The translations under genes and the position numbers were made by a program. From the NCBI GenBank assembly GCA_037693485.1, contig CM075345.1, positions 78,799,001 through 78,863,000 on the forward strand: a DNA stretch of 64,000 nucleotides, written 5' to 3'. Positions 45,084-54,919 of this stretch are shown piece by piece. The DNA comes from Kitagawia praeruptora (lineage: Eukaryota; Streptophyta; Magnoliopsida; Apiales; Apiaceae). Position 1 is the stretch's first letter. Each line of letters starts with the position of its first letter. A model generated the notes under the pieces. That model searched no databases and was not told where the DNA came from. It saw only the letters and a list, made by a program, of their open reading frames with translations.

Positions 45084-47121
45084 ATGTCTTCTGATTCAAC
45101 ACATTCTGACCACCTCTCTTCCGTAAAACCTGTTTTTGTCGCATCTGTAGGTAATAGAACTAGGTCTAGGGTCTTGATTCCCAACACTGGTGATCCTCAA
45201 GATATTTTGATGAAACCTCCAAATGCTATTGATCCCTTAAAGCCTTTAAGCTTAATCGATTTAGGAGATGACTGGTCTGATAATGAAGAGGTATCAAAAC
45301 CTGAATTTGAACCTGAGTCCTTCCTAGAACCCGACTTTCAAAGTGAGATATCTGTAGAAAGAGAACCATTCAAACAAGAGATTGTCCCTTTTTGTGAAAA
45401 ATCTGATTCTATCATGACCTCAGTTAAACTGGAAAGACTATTCGAGGAATGTCACCGCCCTGTCTGTAAGATAACAGTCCCAGAACCTGGTGAGAGAGCT
45501 CACAGGTTTGATTTGAAAATCCCAAAACAAGGTATCCCCCATGCTGTCATATCTGCCGCTTTCCTGAGGGTAGGTGTTTCCATGCCTCTTCATCCTTTCT
45601 TACGAGAGGTTCTTGACTTTTATCAATTAGCACCAATGCAACTCACCCCTAATTCTTATCGGTTAGCCATCAGCACTTTTATACTATATTCCAGCAAGTT
45701 TACAGTTCCTTTGACAGCCCCTGAATTGGGCTATTTCTTCAGACTGAAAGACACTGGAAGAAATTCTGGTTGTTTTTACCTTTCGGCCTGGCCTTGTCAC
45801 CAGGGTCAGTGCATAAAAAATGTTAAGCAAAACTTTGAACAATGGTCGGAACAGTTTCTTTATTGCTATGACTGCCCCTACGTTAGATACGAGTTTAATT
45901 GTCGTCCCAATATCCCTAAGCAAACCGTTCTTACGGGAGTCTGCTTGGAAAGAGCAACTAAGATTTTGAAACTATCAGCCTCCACTAGAGATTGTCTGGT
46001 CTTGATGACCCCTGATAACTTGATGACTTTAGGCTTTATTCCTTCAACTTCTGGTAGGAGTTTCTTTATATTTGTGCAATTTCATTTGCTCACTTCATAT
46101 ATATATCTCTAACCTTAACCTTCTAACTTATGCAGATATGGCTCCAAAAGTTCCTTCATTTATAAAGAGATCTAAAAACGTGGAAGAAATTTTCAAGGTT
46201 GAAGACAGTGTAAAGGAGGTTCCGCTTGATGCAACTCCAATTAACCAAGTTCCAACCCCTGTATCCGTCCAGACTCAACCATCAGGTTCTTCGAAACGCA
46301 AATTGGCTCAGACCACACTTGACTTATCAGGGAGCTCTCAGACTAGATCCATGAGGAAGAACAAAGCTGTGAAGACTGAACCTACCGCTGCTCAGAACCA
46401 GTTTAAGGACTTGATTGACACTCATGTTCCTGCTGAGACTATTACTGGCTGGTCGAAAATGGACTCTACTGAAGCTTTGGAAGCTATGAGGTTCTCTGCG
46501 GCCCAGAACGCCTTTTTTACTCTTAGATTCTGTGATGACTTTGCCTTGAAGATCCAATATGACCTCAGGTTACAAGGGGAAATCTCGAAGCTCAAAGAGG
46601 AGCTGGTTGCTAAAGAGGAGAGTGTGAATGTTGCCACTGCTGCGGTAAGGAGGGCTAAAGCTGTTGAAACCTCGTTGAAGAATAGCAAGGATGAACTTCA
46701 AGAACAGGTCAAGATCCTTAGGGACGAGAAACTGTCGATGTTGGAAAGAACCAATGAACTGGAAGCCCAAGTGGATGCCTTGAATGCTGCTGCTGAAGTT
46801 GTGAAGTCATCCATACTTATCAAGGAGAAGGCCAGATACGATGAAGGCTATGATGAAGGTATTAATGACTACATACGTTCCACATGGGAGAAGATGCCCA
46901 ATATAGACTGGTCCCTCCTGGGTGAAGACGTGGTAGGGATGATCAAAGATTTTGAAGAGAAAGCTGCTGCTGCAACCTCTGTACCTCCCGTGAAAACGGT
47001 TGACAGGTCTCCAGGTGCCAACCTTGAGACTGCAGAGGTTCCTGCTCCTGACGTTGTTCAGCCTATCCTTCCAACTCCTCCTGTTGCTGCTAAGGGTTCC
47101 AATGAAGTTCCCCCTTCGTAA
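45084..47121 (+). CDS. Antisense extra ORF of element C (aORF), spliced, 651 aa, gypsy-type putative transposase (Transposase_28-like)
   Basis: Coding exons are 45084-46053 and 46136-47121. The intron has GTAGGA...TATGCAG ends and keeps the frame (phase 1). A 5' UTR intron is likely at 44673-45083 (CCAAG|gtatga...cttgcag|ATG), so the acceptor directly precedes the ATG. The N-terminal third is acidic. Residues about 140-250 (FDLKIPKQGIPHAVISAAFL, PLHPFLREVLDFY, LAPMQLTPNSYRLAI) match the plant family Pfam calls putative gypsy-type transposon (Transposase_28). The C-terminal half has a basic KRKLAQ patch, a long coiled coil (about 460-560), and a tail GYDEGINDYIRSTWEKMPNIDW typical of these proteins. 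The name transposase is historical: no catalytic triad is visible. The role in the element is unknown. Confidence 0.85.
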
Positions 47122-48094
47122 TTTCAACAAGATTCTTAAAAACTTTTGATAACTTTCAATGAGGTCGCGGGCTCCTCGTAACGCCTCGCAATATGTAACT
47201 TTAAATTTGATTTCCATGGCCTTCGTGCCATTAACTCTTATGTTGGTTTTCTGGGTCTCTGTACCCATAACTCTCTTTATGATATTTGCTTTTGCTGCAT
47301 ACTTTTCTTCTAAACCTTATGAAATACTATGCTGTTATGCCTTAGAGAATAATTCAGCTTCCTTATTCATATGGTCAAGCTTACGTGGGCTAACCCATTG
47401 TAAGAAACAGAACACATGCATATTTCCACTTGCTTATTCTCAAAACAAATGCAACAAATTACAGCTGAATTGTAAAACTTGGAACCTTTGTGCTTATACT
47501 TTGTACCGATAATCTAAACCGTAGCCTTCTTTAATAACTTCTTCTTCATCAATACCAGGTTCCTCGAGTATTAATCCTGCAAAATAAACATAAAACAAAA
47601 AACAGTTAACGTTAGTAAAAGCTTTCTCTTGTTTAATTCGGGTCATCTCTTGGAAAGGTTGCCTGCTTGGCTTCCAATCCTAATCTCTAGGTCCCAACAT
47701 GCCTCGAGGCCTGTTGGTTCCTTTTTTCTCCTGGAGAGGTAACCTGCTGGGTTCCCAATCCTACTCTCTAGGTCCCAACATGCCTCGAGGCATGTTGGTT
47801 CCTTTTTATGCCTCGGGGCGATTCTAGGAACCTGTGTGCCGTTCTAGGAGTCCACACAGATTCCTCTTCTCCATGTGTCAGGCTAGACATCTTATGAAGG
47901 TATATGCTAAGGATTTTATCCCTTCTTCCCATGTGCCAAAGGCGGTTCCACATGAGGGAGAGCTTATTAGGCCTCTCTTTAAGGTGCCTTTTGTCAGGAC
48001 TTTAGATGCCTTTTGTCAGGACTTTAATTCACGTGCTCAAGGAACTTGAGGCTTTTGGCAACAATGTCGTGCTCAGTCAACTGAGGCTTTTCAA
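47122..48094. other. Element C 3' region between the two convergent genes, first part
   Basis: Probable 3' UTR of the antisense gene, then an imperfect duplication of about 85-90 bp (47650-47815, shared TCTCTAGGTCCCAACATG and GCCTCGAGG) and several AGGAACCT/GGTTCCTT words. A plus-strand 117-codon frame at 47159 has no recognisable content. Confidence 0.6.
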
Positions 48095-48285
48095 TCTCAT
48101 TTGCTCAGGAAGCTACCTGAAGCTTTTCTCGTGCCCAGGAAGCTACCTGGGACTTTTTCTCGATGCCCAGGAAACTACCTGGGGCTTTGCTCAATGCCCA
48201 GGAAGCTACCTGGGGCTTTGCTCAATGCCCAGGAAGCTACCTGGGGCTTTGCTCGATGCCCAGGAAGCTACCTGGGGCTTTTATC
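48095..48285. repeat. Tandem array of 31-bp hairpin-forming repeats
   Basis: Six to seven units of about 31 bp, each containing CCCAGGAAGCTACCTGGG, an inverted repeat with 6-bp arms (CCCAGG/CCTGGG). Units at the left are more diverged, the last four nearly identical. It lies between pol and the 3' LTR, a place where Tat-lineage elements are known to hold tandem repeats that can seed satellites. Confidence 0.9.
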
Positions 48286-48856
48286 CTTTTCTCAACAATT
48301 TGTCCACAAGCTAATTCTGGTCAATCAATCGTAGTCTGCACATTCTGTCAATTCATATTCATACTTCATACATACTGTCAATGCTACAGGAACCTGTCAG
48401 CTTAGGTAACCTGCAAAATGCAACACAATGCTACAGGAACCTGTTAATCTAGGTAACCTGTTTCAAAAATTTCAAATTGGCATATGAAATATCAAATCAT
48501 AGCATGTGCAATACTGTCTAAAAATTGGCATATGAAATATCAAATCATAGCATGTGCAATACTGTCTAAGTAGGAATACTACCCCCCAGTTCTTTTGGGT
48601 AATGATTATTACGTAAAAGAACTATTAAGGAGCTATAGCTGCAAATAATGCACTCAAAATATTCAACGTAGAGCTATACATCGCTCAATACTTAAAAAAA
48701 ATTGTCTTGCAAGTAGGGAGGTTCACATCAAATACCCCCCGAGTACATGCATAATTAAATACTGAAATCAAAATGCTGGTCAGCTATAACTAATAAGCTG
48801 CCTTTATTCTTGGGCTGAAAGAGCCTTACTTTTCCTAAGAAAAACGCATAAAAGAG
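48286..48856. other. Element C 3' region, second part
   Basis: Contains two copies of a word set CTACAGGAACCTGT...TAGGTAACCTG (48380 and 48429) and a direct tandem duplication of about 50 bp (48474-48570, AAATTGGCATATGAAATATC). No gene. Confidence 0.7.
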
Positions 48857-51800
48857 TTACTGATAATACTTCTTGAGATGTTCTGCATTCCAAGCTCTCG
48901 GAATGAGGTTCCCATCCATATCCATCAAGTGGTAGGTTCCTTCCCAAATGGCTGACTTTATCTGGTAAGGCCCTTCCCAATTTGCTCCAAAAGCTCCATG
49001 TGCCAGAACCCTGGTATTTGGCATGACTTTTCTCAGAACTAGGTCTCCAACTTTAAAAGGTCTTGCCTTCACCTTTTTGTCGTAATACCTTCGAACTCTC
49101 TGTTGATATGCTGCTAACTTCACTTGTGAATCTGCTCTCAACTCTTCAACCATGTCCAAATACAGTCTATGATTGACCTCATTGCTCTCGGGATCAAAAT
49201 ACTTTCTTCTCAAGGAACCTGTTCCAACTTCCACAGGTACCATAGCTTCACAACCATAAGTGAGGATAAAAGGAGACTCACCAGTTGTAGTTCTAGGCGT
49301 GGTGTTATACGACCACAAGACTCCAGGAAGCTCCTCTGGCCAGCTTCCCTTCTTATCTTCAAGCCTTGTCTTCAAAGTGTGCTTGATAATCTTATTCACT
49401 GCTTCAGTCTGTCCATTACTCTGCGGATAATACACTGCTGAAAATGCTTTTTGGATTCCAAACTGCTCACACAATCCTCTAAGCTCTCTACTATCGAACT
49501 GCTTCCCATTGTCAGAAATCAGCTTCTGTGGAATGCCAAACCTGCATACAATAGCTCGAAACACAAATTCAGTCAATTTTGACGCTGTAATCTTAGCAAG
49601 TGGTTCTGCTTCCGCCCACTTTGTAAAGTAATCGACTGCGACCACTGCGTATTTCACTCCTCCTTTTCCTTTCGGGAGCTCTCCAATGAGGTCTATCCCC
49701 CAAACAGCGAATGGCCAGGGGCTAACAATCGGTTTAATAGGGGCTACAGGACGACTATCAAAATTTGCAAACCTCTGACAATTACTGCATGCCTGCACAA
49801 ACTTCGTAGCATCTGCTTTGATGGTTGGCCAATAATATCCTTGTCGAAGGACTTTCATGGCTAGAGAATTACCCCCCGAGTGATTTCCACATACTCCTTC
49901 ATGAATTTCCTCTAGGATATACTTGCATTGTTCTCCAGCTACACACTTGAGCAAAGGCTGATTGAATCCTCGCTTATACAGAACTCCATCATAAATTACA
50001 TACCTGGCTGCTCGATACCTCAGCTTCCTGATATCACTTTGATTGGGAGGTAGCTCCCCTTTGTCCAGGTAACGATATATTGGGGTCATCCAGGAATCTT
50101 CAACTGGAAATTCAATGTCCATTACCTCTTCCTTGAAAACACTTGGTTGCTCCTGGATTTGAAGTGGAATTACCCCCAATAACGTGGATTCTCTTTGTGA
50201 CCCTAACTTGGCCAATGCATCCGCTTTGGTATTCTTTCCTCGAGGTACCTGATCCAGCTTCACCTCTCTGAACCTTGCGATCAACTCCTGGGAGTATCTC
50301 AAATATAAGTCTGTTCTCGGCCCTCTCGCCTGAAAACCACCACGAATCTGCCAAACTACTAACATTGAATCACTAAACACCCTGATATTTTCTACTTTCA
50401 TCTCCAAAGCCAACTTGAGTCCTGCAATCAATGCCTCATATTCTGCATCATTGTTCGTGGCTTTAAAAGCAAAATGAATCGAGCTATAGAGTTGGTGCCC
50501 TTCTGGGCTAACTAATTCTATGCCTGCACCTGCTCCACCACTGTTAGCAGCTCCATCCACATACAGTGTCCACCAAGGTGCACAGTTGTCATTGTCTGCC
50601 TGTTTTTCCACCACTTCTTTTGGCCCCTCTTGGCCAGTAACCTCTACATGAGGTGGAAACTCGATTAAGAAATCTGCTAAAGCTTGAGCTTTGATTGCTG
50701 TCTTTGGCTTATATTCTATGTCGAACTGTCCTAGCTCCACAGCCCATTTTAACATTCTTCCAGAGGTTTCTGGCCTATGCATCACTTGCTTAAGTGGATA
50801 TGAGGTTCTTACTTCAATCTTGTGAGCTTGGAAATAAGGTCGCAGCTTCCTGGAAGCCAGAATCAATGCGAAAACCAACTTCTCCATTCCTGTGTACCTC
50901 GTTTCTGCGTCAAGTAACATTTTACTAACATAGTAAACTGGGCTCTGCTGTCCATTCTCTTCTCGAACCAGAACTGCACTAATGGAATACTCTGAAACAG
51001 CCAAATAAAGCATCAATGTTTCTCCATCCACAGGTTTGGCTAACAGTGGGGGGCTCCCCAAATGCTCCTTTAGCTTTCCAAACGCTATCTCACATTCTGC
51101 GGTCCACTCAAATTTGTTTCCTTTCTTTATGGCTTTAAAGAACTCCTGACACTTATCAGTGGACCTCGAAATGAATCTATTCAAAGCTGCAACTCTTCCT
51201 GTAAGAGATTGAACCTCTCTCACAGTTCTCGGAGACCTCATATCAATCAATGCTTTAATCTTGGCTGGGTTGGCTTCGATACCTCTGTGGTTTACCATGA
51301 AACCCAGAAACTTTCCTGATTCTACCCCAAACACACATTTTTGAGGGTTCAGCTTCATTCTGTACTTCCGCAAGATTCCAAACATTTCTTCTAAGTGCTT
51401 TACATGGTCAACAGCTTCCTTAGACTTAACTAACATATCATCCACATATACCTCCATAGTATGGCCAATTTGGTCTTTAAACATCATATTTACTAACCGT
51501 TGATATGTAGCTCCAGCATTAATCAACCCAAATGGCATGCATACATAGCAATAAAGACCTCTGTCCGTAATAAAAGAAGTATGCTCTTGGTCAGGTTCAT
51601 ACATAGGGATTTGATTATAACCTGAATAGGCATCCATGAAGCTAAGGAGGGCATGTCCAGCTGTTGCATCCACTAACTGATCAATCCGTGGCAGTGGGAA
51701 GCTGTCCTTCGGACATGCTTTGTTGAGATCTGTGAAGTCCACACAGGTTCTCCATTTTCCATTAGGTTTCTTTACCAAAACAGGATTTGCCAACCATATT

Positions 51801-54800
51801 GGGTAAAAAGATTCTTTAACTAATCCTGCATCCAACAACCTGTCAACCTCTTCTTTCAATGCCTGAGCTCTCTCGCCACTAACTGGTCTTCGCTTCTGTC
51901 TCACTCCTTTCTTTTCTGGATCAATATTCAACTTATGACACATGACCCTTGGATCTATCCCTTCCATATCTGCATGACACCAGGCAAACACATCCAGGTT
52001 CTTGCCCAAAAAGGTAATGAGAGATTCCTTTAAGGTTGGATCAAGCTGAGCTCCAATCTTCAACACCTTTATACCATCTTTGTCATTGATCTTCACATCC
52101 AGAGTTTCACCAGCTGGTCCAGCCTTTACCATGGTTTCTGGCATTCGAGGATCTAAGTCTACCTCCATCCTTGCGGTTGAGTCCTCTTGAGGTTCCTGGA
52201 CGGTAGACGGTTCCTGCATTTCGTGCATGACATTCCTTCTCTTTGATGCTGGCTGACTGTCTTCATTGCATCCATTATGTTTCAGTTTTCGGGATTTTTC
52301 TTCATCTACCCCTTCTACCATACACACATCACCATCCTTATCCGTAGGGGGTGCACCCTCTATCAGTAAGTAGGGGGTATCTGGTCCCCGAAAAACGGGA
52401 ATCTCATCATGAGGTTCCTCTTCTATGATCTCTTCAATTCTTATAGCTCTACAGGAGGCTGACACAAAACCTTCCAAAGGCGAACTGCGCAGGTCGACCG
52501 TTATCTTGTCTGGGTTCTTTCCTGGAAAACTATCAGGAACCTCGTCCATAGGCTCAGGCAATTTAGCAGCTCTAGCAGCATGTTGCAAAGCTTTGGTATA
52601 ACACTCTCTAGACTCATACTGACATCCTCGAACTATGCCAACTCCGTTTGGCGTCGGGAACTTCATAGTGAGGTGGTAAATGGAGGTGATTACCCTCATC
52701 TCCTTCAAAATGGGTCTTCCCAAAATAGCATTGTAATTCATATTCTCTTCTATAACAATGAATTCTGCCAACTGTGTAATGCAACATGGTTTATCACCTA
52801 AGGTTACTGGCAAACGAATCTTACCTTTAATAGGAACCTGATTATTGGTGAATCCATACAAGGTATCGTTTGTTGGAGTTAAGTCTTTATCCAGAAAATG
52901 CATCTTCTTGAAAGCTGAGTAAGATAACAAGTTTACAGAGCTTCCATTATCCACTAGCACTCGATGAACCTCATAAGATCCAATTCCTGCCTCAACAACC
53001 AAAGCGTCAGTATGAGGATGATGTACCCAGGAAGCATCTTCTTCATTGAAAGTAATATCTGCATCCTCTCCTTCAAACAGCTTTGGGGACCTCTGGGACA
53101 GATTATAAATACTGGTTAAAGGACGTTCTTTAGCCTCACGAGTATACCTCTCCATGGCATTCCTGCTGCTTCCTCCAATATGGGGACCTCCTATAATTGT
53201 GCGTATGCACCCAGCCTTAGGTGGTCCCTCCATCACGACAGGTTCCTGTGTCTGTGTCTTCTGAGTCTTCTCATCTCTATACTTTTTTCCTTCCTGAGCC
53301 ACCCATTCACTCAATTGCCCTTGTCTGATTAGAGTTTCAATTAGATCTCTGAGGTGACGACAATCTACAGTATTATGCCCATTATTATCATGGAAGTCAC
53401 AATAGGGGCGCTCATTCTTATTTCCTGGGGGACCGGTTCTGAAAGGCTTCTTAAACCATGAGGACTTCTCATTCACTGCGTAAATATGATCAATCGGAGC
53501 TACCAAAGGGGTGAAAGTTTCATAGACGGGTCTCTCTGGTCTATTGCTGTTATAGGAAGCTGGTGGCGGTACCTGACTCATGACAGGTTTAGTAGGATTC
53601 ACAGCTTCAGGCTTCACCTGAGAAGTGCGACTAACCACCTTTTTATTGTCACGACCATTGGGGCTTCTTTGTCTCGACCTCTTGCTTCCACTTTGCCTTA
53701 CAAAATCTGGATCCTTCCTTAATTCAGCTAGAGACTCCTCCACCAGTCGAAAGGGTTCTGCCTGGGCATAAAAATCTGCTAACGTCTCTGGTTCTTTTCC
53801 CTGCAGTGCTTTCCAAAAATCTGAGCCTCCTTTGACTCCAGCGATTAAGAAATTCTTTATTGTTTCCTCAGATGCCTTCCTAACTTTAGGAACCTCTGCA
53901 TTAAACCTCTTGAAATATTCTGTCAATGTCTCACTAGGTCTTTGCTTGATATTGGCTAAGGTATTGGTCGGTGGGGCAAATGCAACAGATGCTCTGAATT
54001 GAGTGACAAAGAGCTTCCCCATGCTTGCCCAAGAACCAATCGAATCTGCAGGTAACCTTTTGAACCACTGATGGGCTCCGCCCTGTAGAGTTGCAGCCAG
54101 TAACCTGCACCTGGTGGCTTCCTTCACTTGATAAACATCCATCTCTGTGTCAAAACGACTAAGGTACTCAATGGGGTCAGTAGTCCCATCGAATTTCAAC
54201 TCATTTGAGGGCCTGTAAGACCTAGGCAAAGCCGACTTTCGAACCTTCTTGGTGAAAGGAGAAGCTGTTATAGGGTTCACAGCAAGATTCTTTTCGTCCT
54301 TGAGTTGAGCCAAAATTTTCTTGACATCTTCTGCCGTCACCTCCCCAACAGCTTCCGCCTTTGTCTTCTTACTCGTCCCTTCTTCCTCTTGCGACCCTGT
54401 AGCACTTGATTCTTCAGTATCCTCATCTGAATCCGTGCTTTTTTCTTCAATTATCTCGACAGATGGGTCTTTATCGTTCTTCTTTTTCTTTGAGGAACCT
54501 CCAGTCTTGGTTTTCTTCTTCTTCTTGGACCCTGTACGGTCCTTGCTACCAGTTTTATTCTTCTCAGGATTCTCCATATCTTCATCATCATTACCTTCTT
54601 TCGGTTCTTCACCATCGTCAGGAACCTCCTTTCCATTCTCAGATTCTTCAAAATTCAACTGTTTCGGAGTAACCTTCGACTTCTTGCTCTTCTTTGCCTT
54701 CTTTTTCTTCTTTTTGCTTGAAGCCTGCTCCAAAGTCGATAAACGTTCTCCCACAGTCTTTAGGATTTCCATCATGGCTGCTTTAGTGACCTTCGGTGCT

Positions 54801-54874
54801 CTGGGAGGAGATGCGTTCTCCTCATGAACCTGTCGCTCAGAACGGGTTGCTTCGCTCTCCGAGCTGCCTGACAT
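48857..54874 (-). CDS. Element C gag-pol polyprotein (2005 aa, intact)
   Basis: An ATG at 54874 (MSGSSESEATR) opens a single frame to 48857. Order: Lys-rich N-terminus; gag domain (FDGTTDPIEYLSRFDTEM, about 225-330); knuckle-like YCDFHDNNGHNTVDC (about 490); protease VLVDNGSSVNLL (about 640); RT with LVKKPNGKWRTCVDFTDLN (about 1040) and YVDD (about 1141); first RNase H (about 1285-1400); second RNase H with WTLYVDGAANSGGAGAGI and NDAEYEALIAGL (about 1435-1560); integrase HHCC zinc region (about 1655-1705), then WGIDLIG, ISDNGKQF and GQTEAVNK as the D-D-E triad; and a C-terminal GDLVLRK...GPYQI module. The double RNase H marks the Tat lineage. No stop, frameshift or missing catalytic residue was noticed. 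The Lys-rich start suggests nucleic-acid or nuclear targeting. Confidence 0.95.
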   Translation of the reverse strand: MSGSSESEATRSERQVHEENASPPRAPKVTKAAMMEILKTVGERLSTLEQASSKKKKKKAKKSKKSKVTPKQLNFEESENGKEVPDDGEEPKEGNDDEDMENPEKNKTGSKDRTGSKKKKKTKTGGSSKKKKNDKDPSVEIIEEKSTDSDEDTEESSATGSQEEEGTSKKTKAEAVGEVTAEDVKKILAQLKDEKNLAVNPITASPFTKKVRKSALPRSYRPSNELKFDGTTDPIEYLSRFDTEMDVYQVKEATRCRLLAATLQGGAHQWFKRLPADSIGSWASMGKLFVTQFRASVAFAPPTNTLANIKQRPSETLTEYFKRFNAEVPKVRKASEETIKNFLIAGVKGGSDFWKALQGKEPETLADFYAQAEPFRLVEESLAELRKDPDFVRQSGSKRSRQRSPNGRDNKKVVSRTSQVKPEAVNPTKPVMSQVPPPASYNSNRPERPVYETFTPLVAPIDHIYAVNEKSSWFKKPFRTGPPGNKNERPYCDFHDNNGHNTVDCRHLRDLIETLIRQGQLSEWVAQEGKKYRDEKTQKTQTQEPVVMEGPPKAGCIRTIIGGPHIGGSSRNAMERYTREAKERPLTSIYNLSQRSPKLFEGEDADITFNEEDASWVHHPHTDALVVEAGIGSYEVHRVLVDNGSSVNLLSYSAFKKMHFLDKDLTPTNDTLYGFTNNQVPIKGKIRLPVTLGDKPCCITQLAEFIVIEENMNYNAILGRPILKEMRVITSIYHLTMKFPTPNGVGIVRGCQYESRECYTKALQHAARAAKLPEPMDEVPDSFPGKNPDKITVDLRSSPLEGFVSASCRAIRIEEIIEEEPHDEIPVFRGPDTPYLLIEGAPPTDKDGDVCMVEGVDEEKSRKLKHNGCNEDSQPASKRRNVMHEMQEPSTVQEPQEDSTARMEVDLDPRMPETMVKAGPAGETLDVKINDKDGIKVLKIGAQLDPTLKESLITFLGKNLDVFAWCHADMEGIDPRVMCHKLNIDPEKKGVRQKRRPVSGERAQALKEEVDRLLDAGLVKESFYPIWLANPVLVKKPNGKWRTCVDFTDLNKACPKDSFPLPRIDQLVDATAGHALLSFMDAYSGYNQIPMYEPDQEHTSFITDRGLYCYVCMPFGLINAGATYQRLVNMMFKDQIGHTMEVYVDDMLVKSKEAVDHVKHLEEMFGILRKYRMKLNPQKCVFGVESGKFLGFMVNHRGIEANPAKIKALIDMRSPRTVREVQSLTGRVAALNRFISRSTDKCQEFFKAIKKGNKFEWTAECEIAFGKLKEHLGSPPLLAKPVDGETLMLYLAVSEYSISAVLVREENGQQSPVYYVSKMLLDAETRYTGMEKLVFALILASRKLRPYFQAHKIEVRTSYPLKQVMHRPETSGRMLKWAVELGQFDIEYKPKTAIKAQALADFLIEFPPHVEVTGQEGPKEVVEKQADNDNCAPWWTLYVDGAANSGGAGAGIELVSPEGHQLYSSIHFAFKATNNDAEYEALIAGLKLALEMKVENIRVFSDSMLVVWQIRGGFQARGPRTDLYLRYSQELIARFREVKLDQVPRGKNTKADALAKLGSQRESTLLGVIPLQIQEQPSVFKEEVMDIEFPVEDSWMTPIYRYLDKGELPPNQSDIRKLRYRAARYVIYDGVLYKRGFNQPLLKCVAGEQCKYILEEIHEGVCGNHSGGNSLAMKVLRQGYYWPTIKADATKFVQACSNCQRFANFDSRPVAPIKPIVSPWPFAVWGIDLIGELPKGKGGVKYAVVAVDYFTKWAEAEPLAKITASKLTEFVFRAIVCRFGIPQKLISDNGKQFDSRELRGLCEQFGIQKAFSAVYYPQSNGQTEAVNKIIKHTLKTRLEDKKGSWPEELPGVLWSYNTTPRTTTGESPFILTYGCEAMVPVEVGTGSLRRKYFDPESNEVNHRLYLDMVEELRADSQVKLAAYQQRVRRYYDKKVKARPFKVGDLVLRKVMPNTRVLAHGAFGANWEGPYQIKSAIWEGTYHLMDMDGNLIPRAWNAEHLKKYYQ

Positions 54875-54897
54875 CTTTTCCACTCTTAAGATATTAA

Positions 54898-54918
54898 CTT
54901 CCCCTCCTTCTAGCGCCA
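54898..54918 (-). other. Element C primer binding site
   Basis: The minus strand reads TTGGCGCTAGAAGGAGGGG directly after the LTR end ...CAACA. The TGGCGC start is typical of plant Ty3/gypsy primer sites. The gag ATG is only about 25 bp further. Confidence 0.75.
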
Positions 54919-54919
54919 A

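Noticed and set aside
47159..47512. 117-codon plus frame just after the antisense gene, with hydrophobic stretches
   Set aside because: Begins 37 bp after the stop, has no recognisable content and lies in the probable 3' UTR.
48095..48285. CRISPR-like regular repeats
   Set aside because: Repeats are directly tandem without unique spacers, in a plant retrotransposon.
54321..54827. 168-codon plus frame rich in Ser/Phe
   Set aside because: Shadow of the Lys/Glu-rich start of the gag-pol frame on the other strand.
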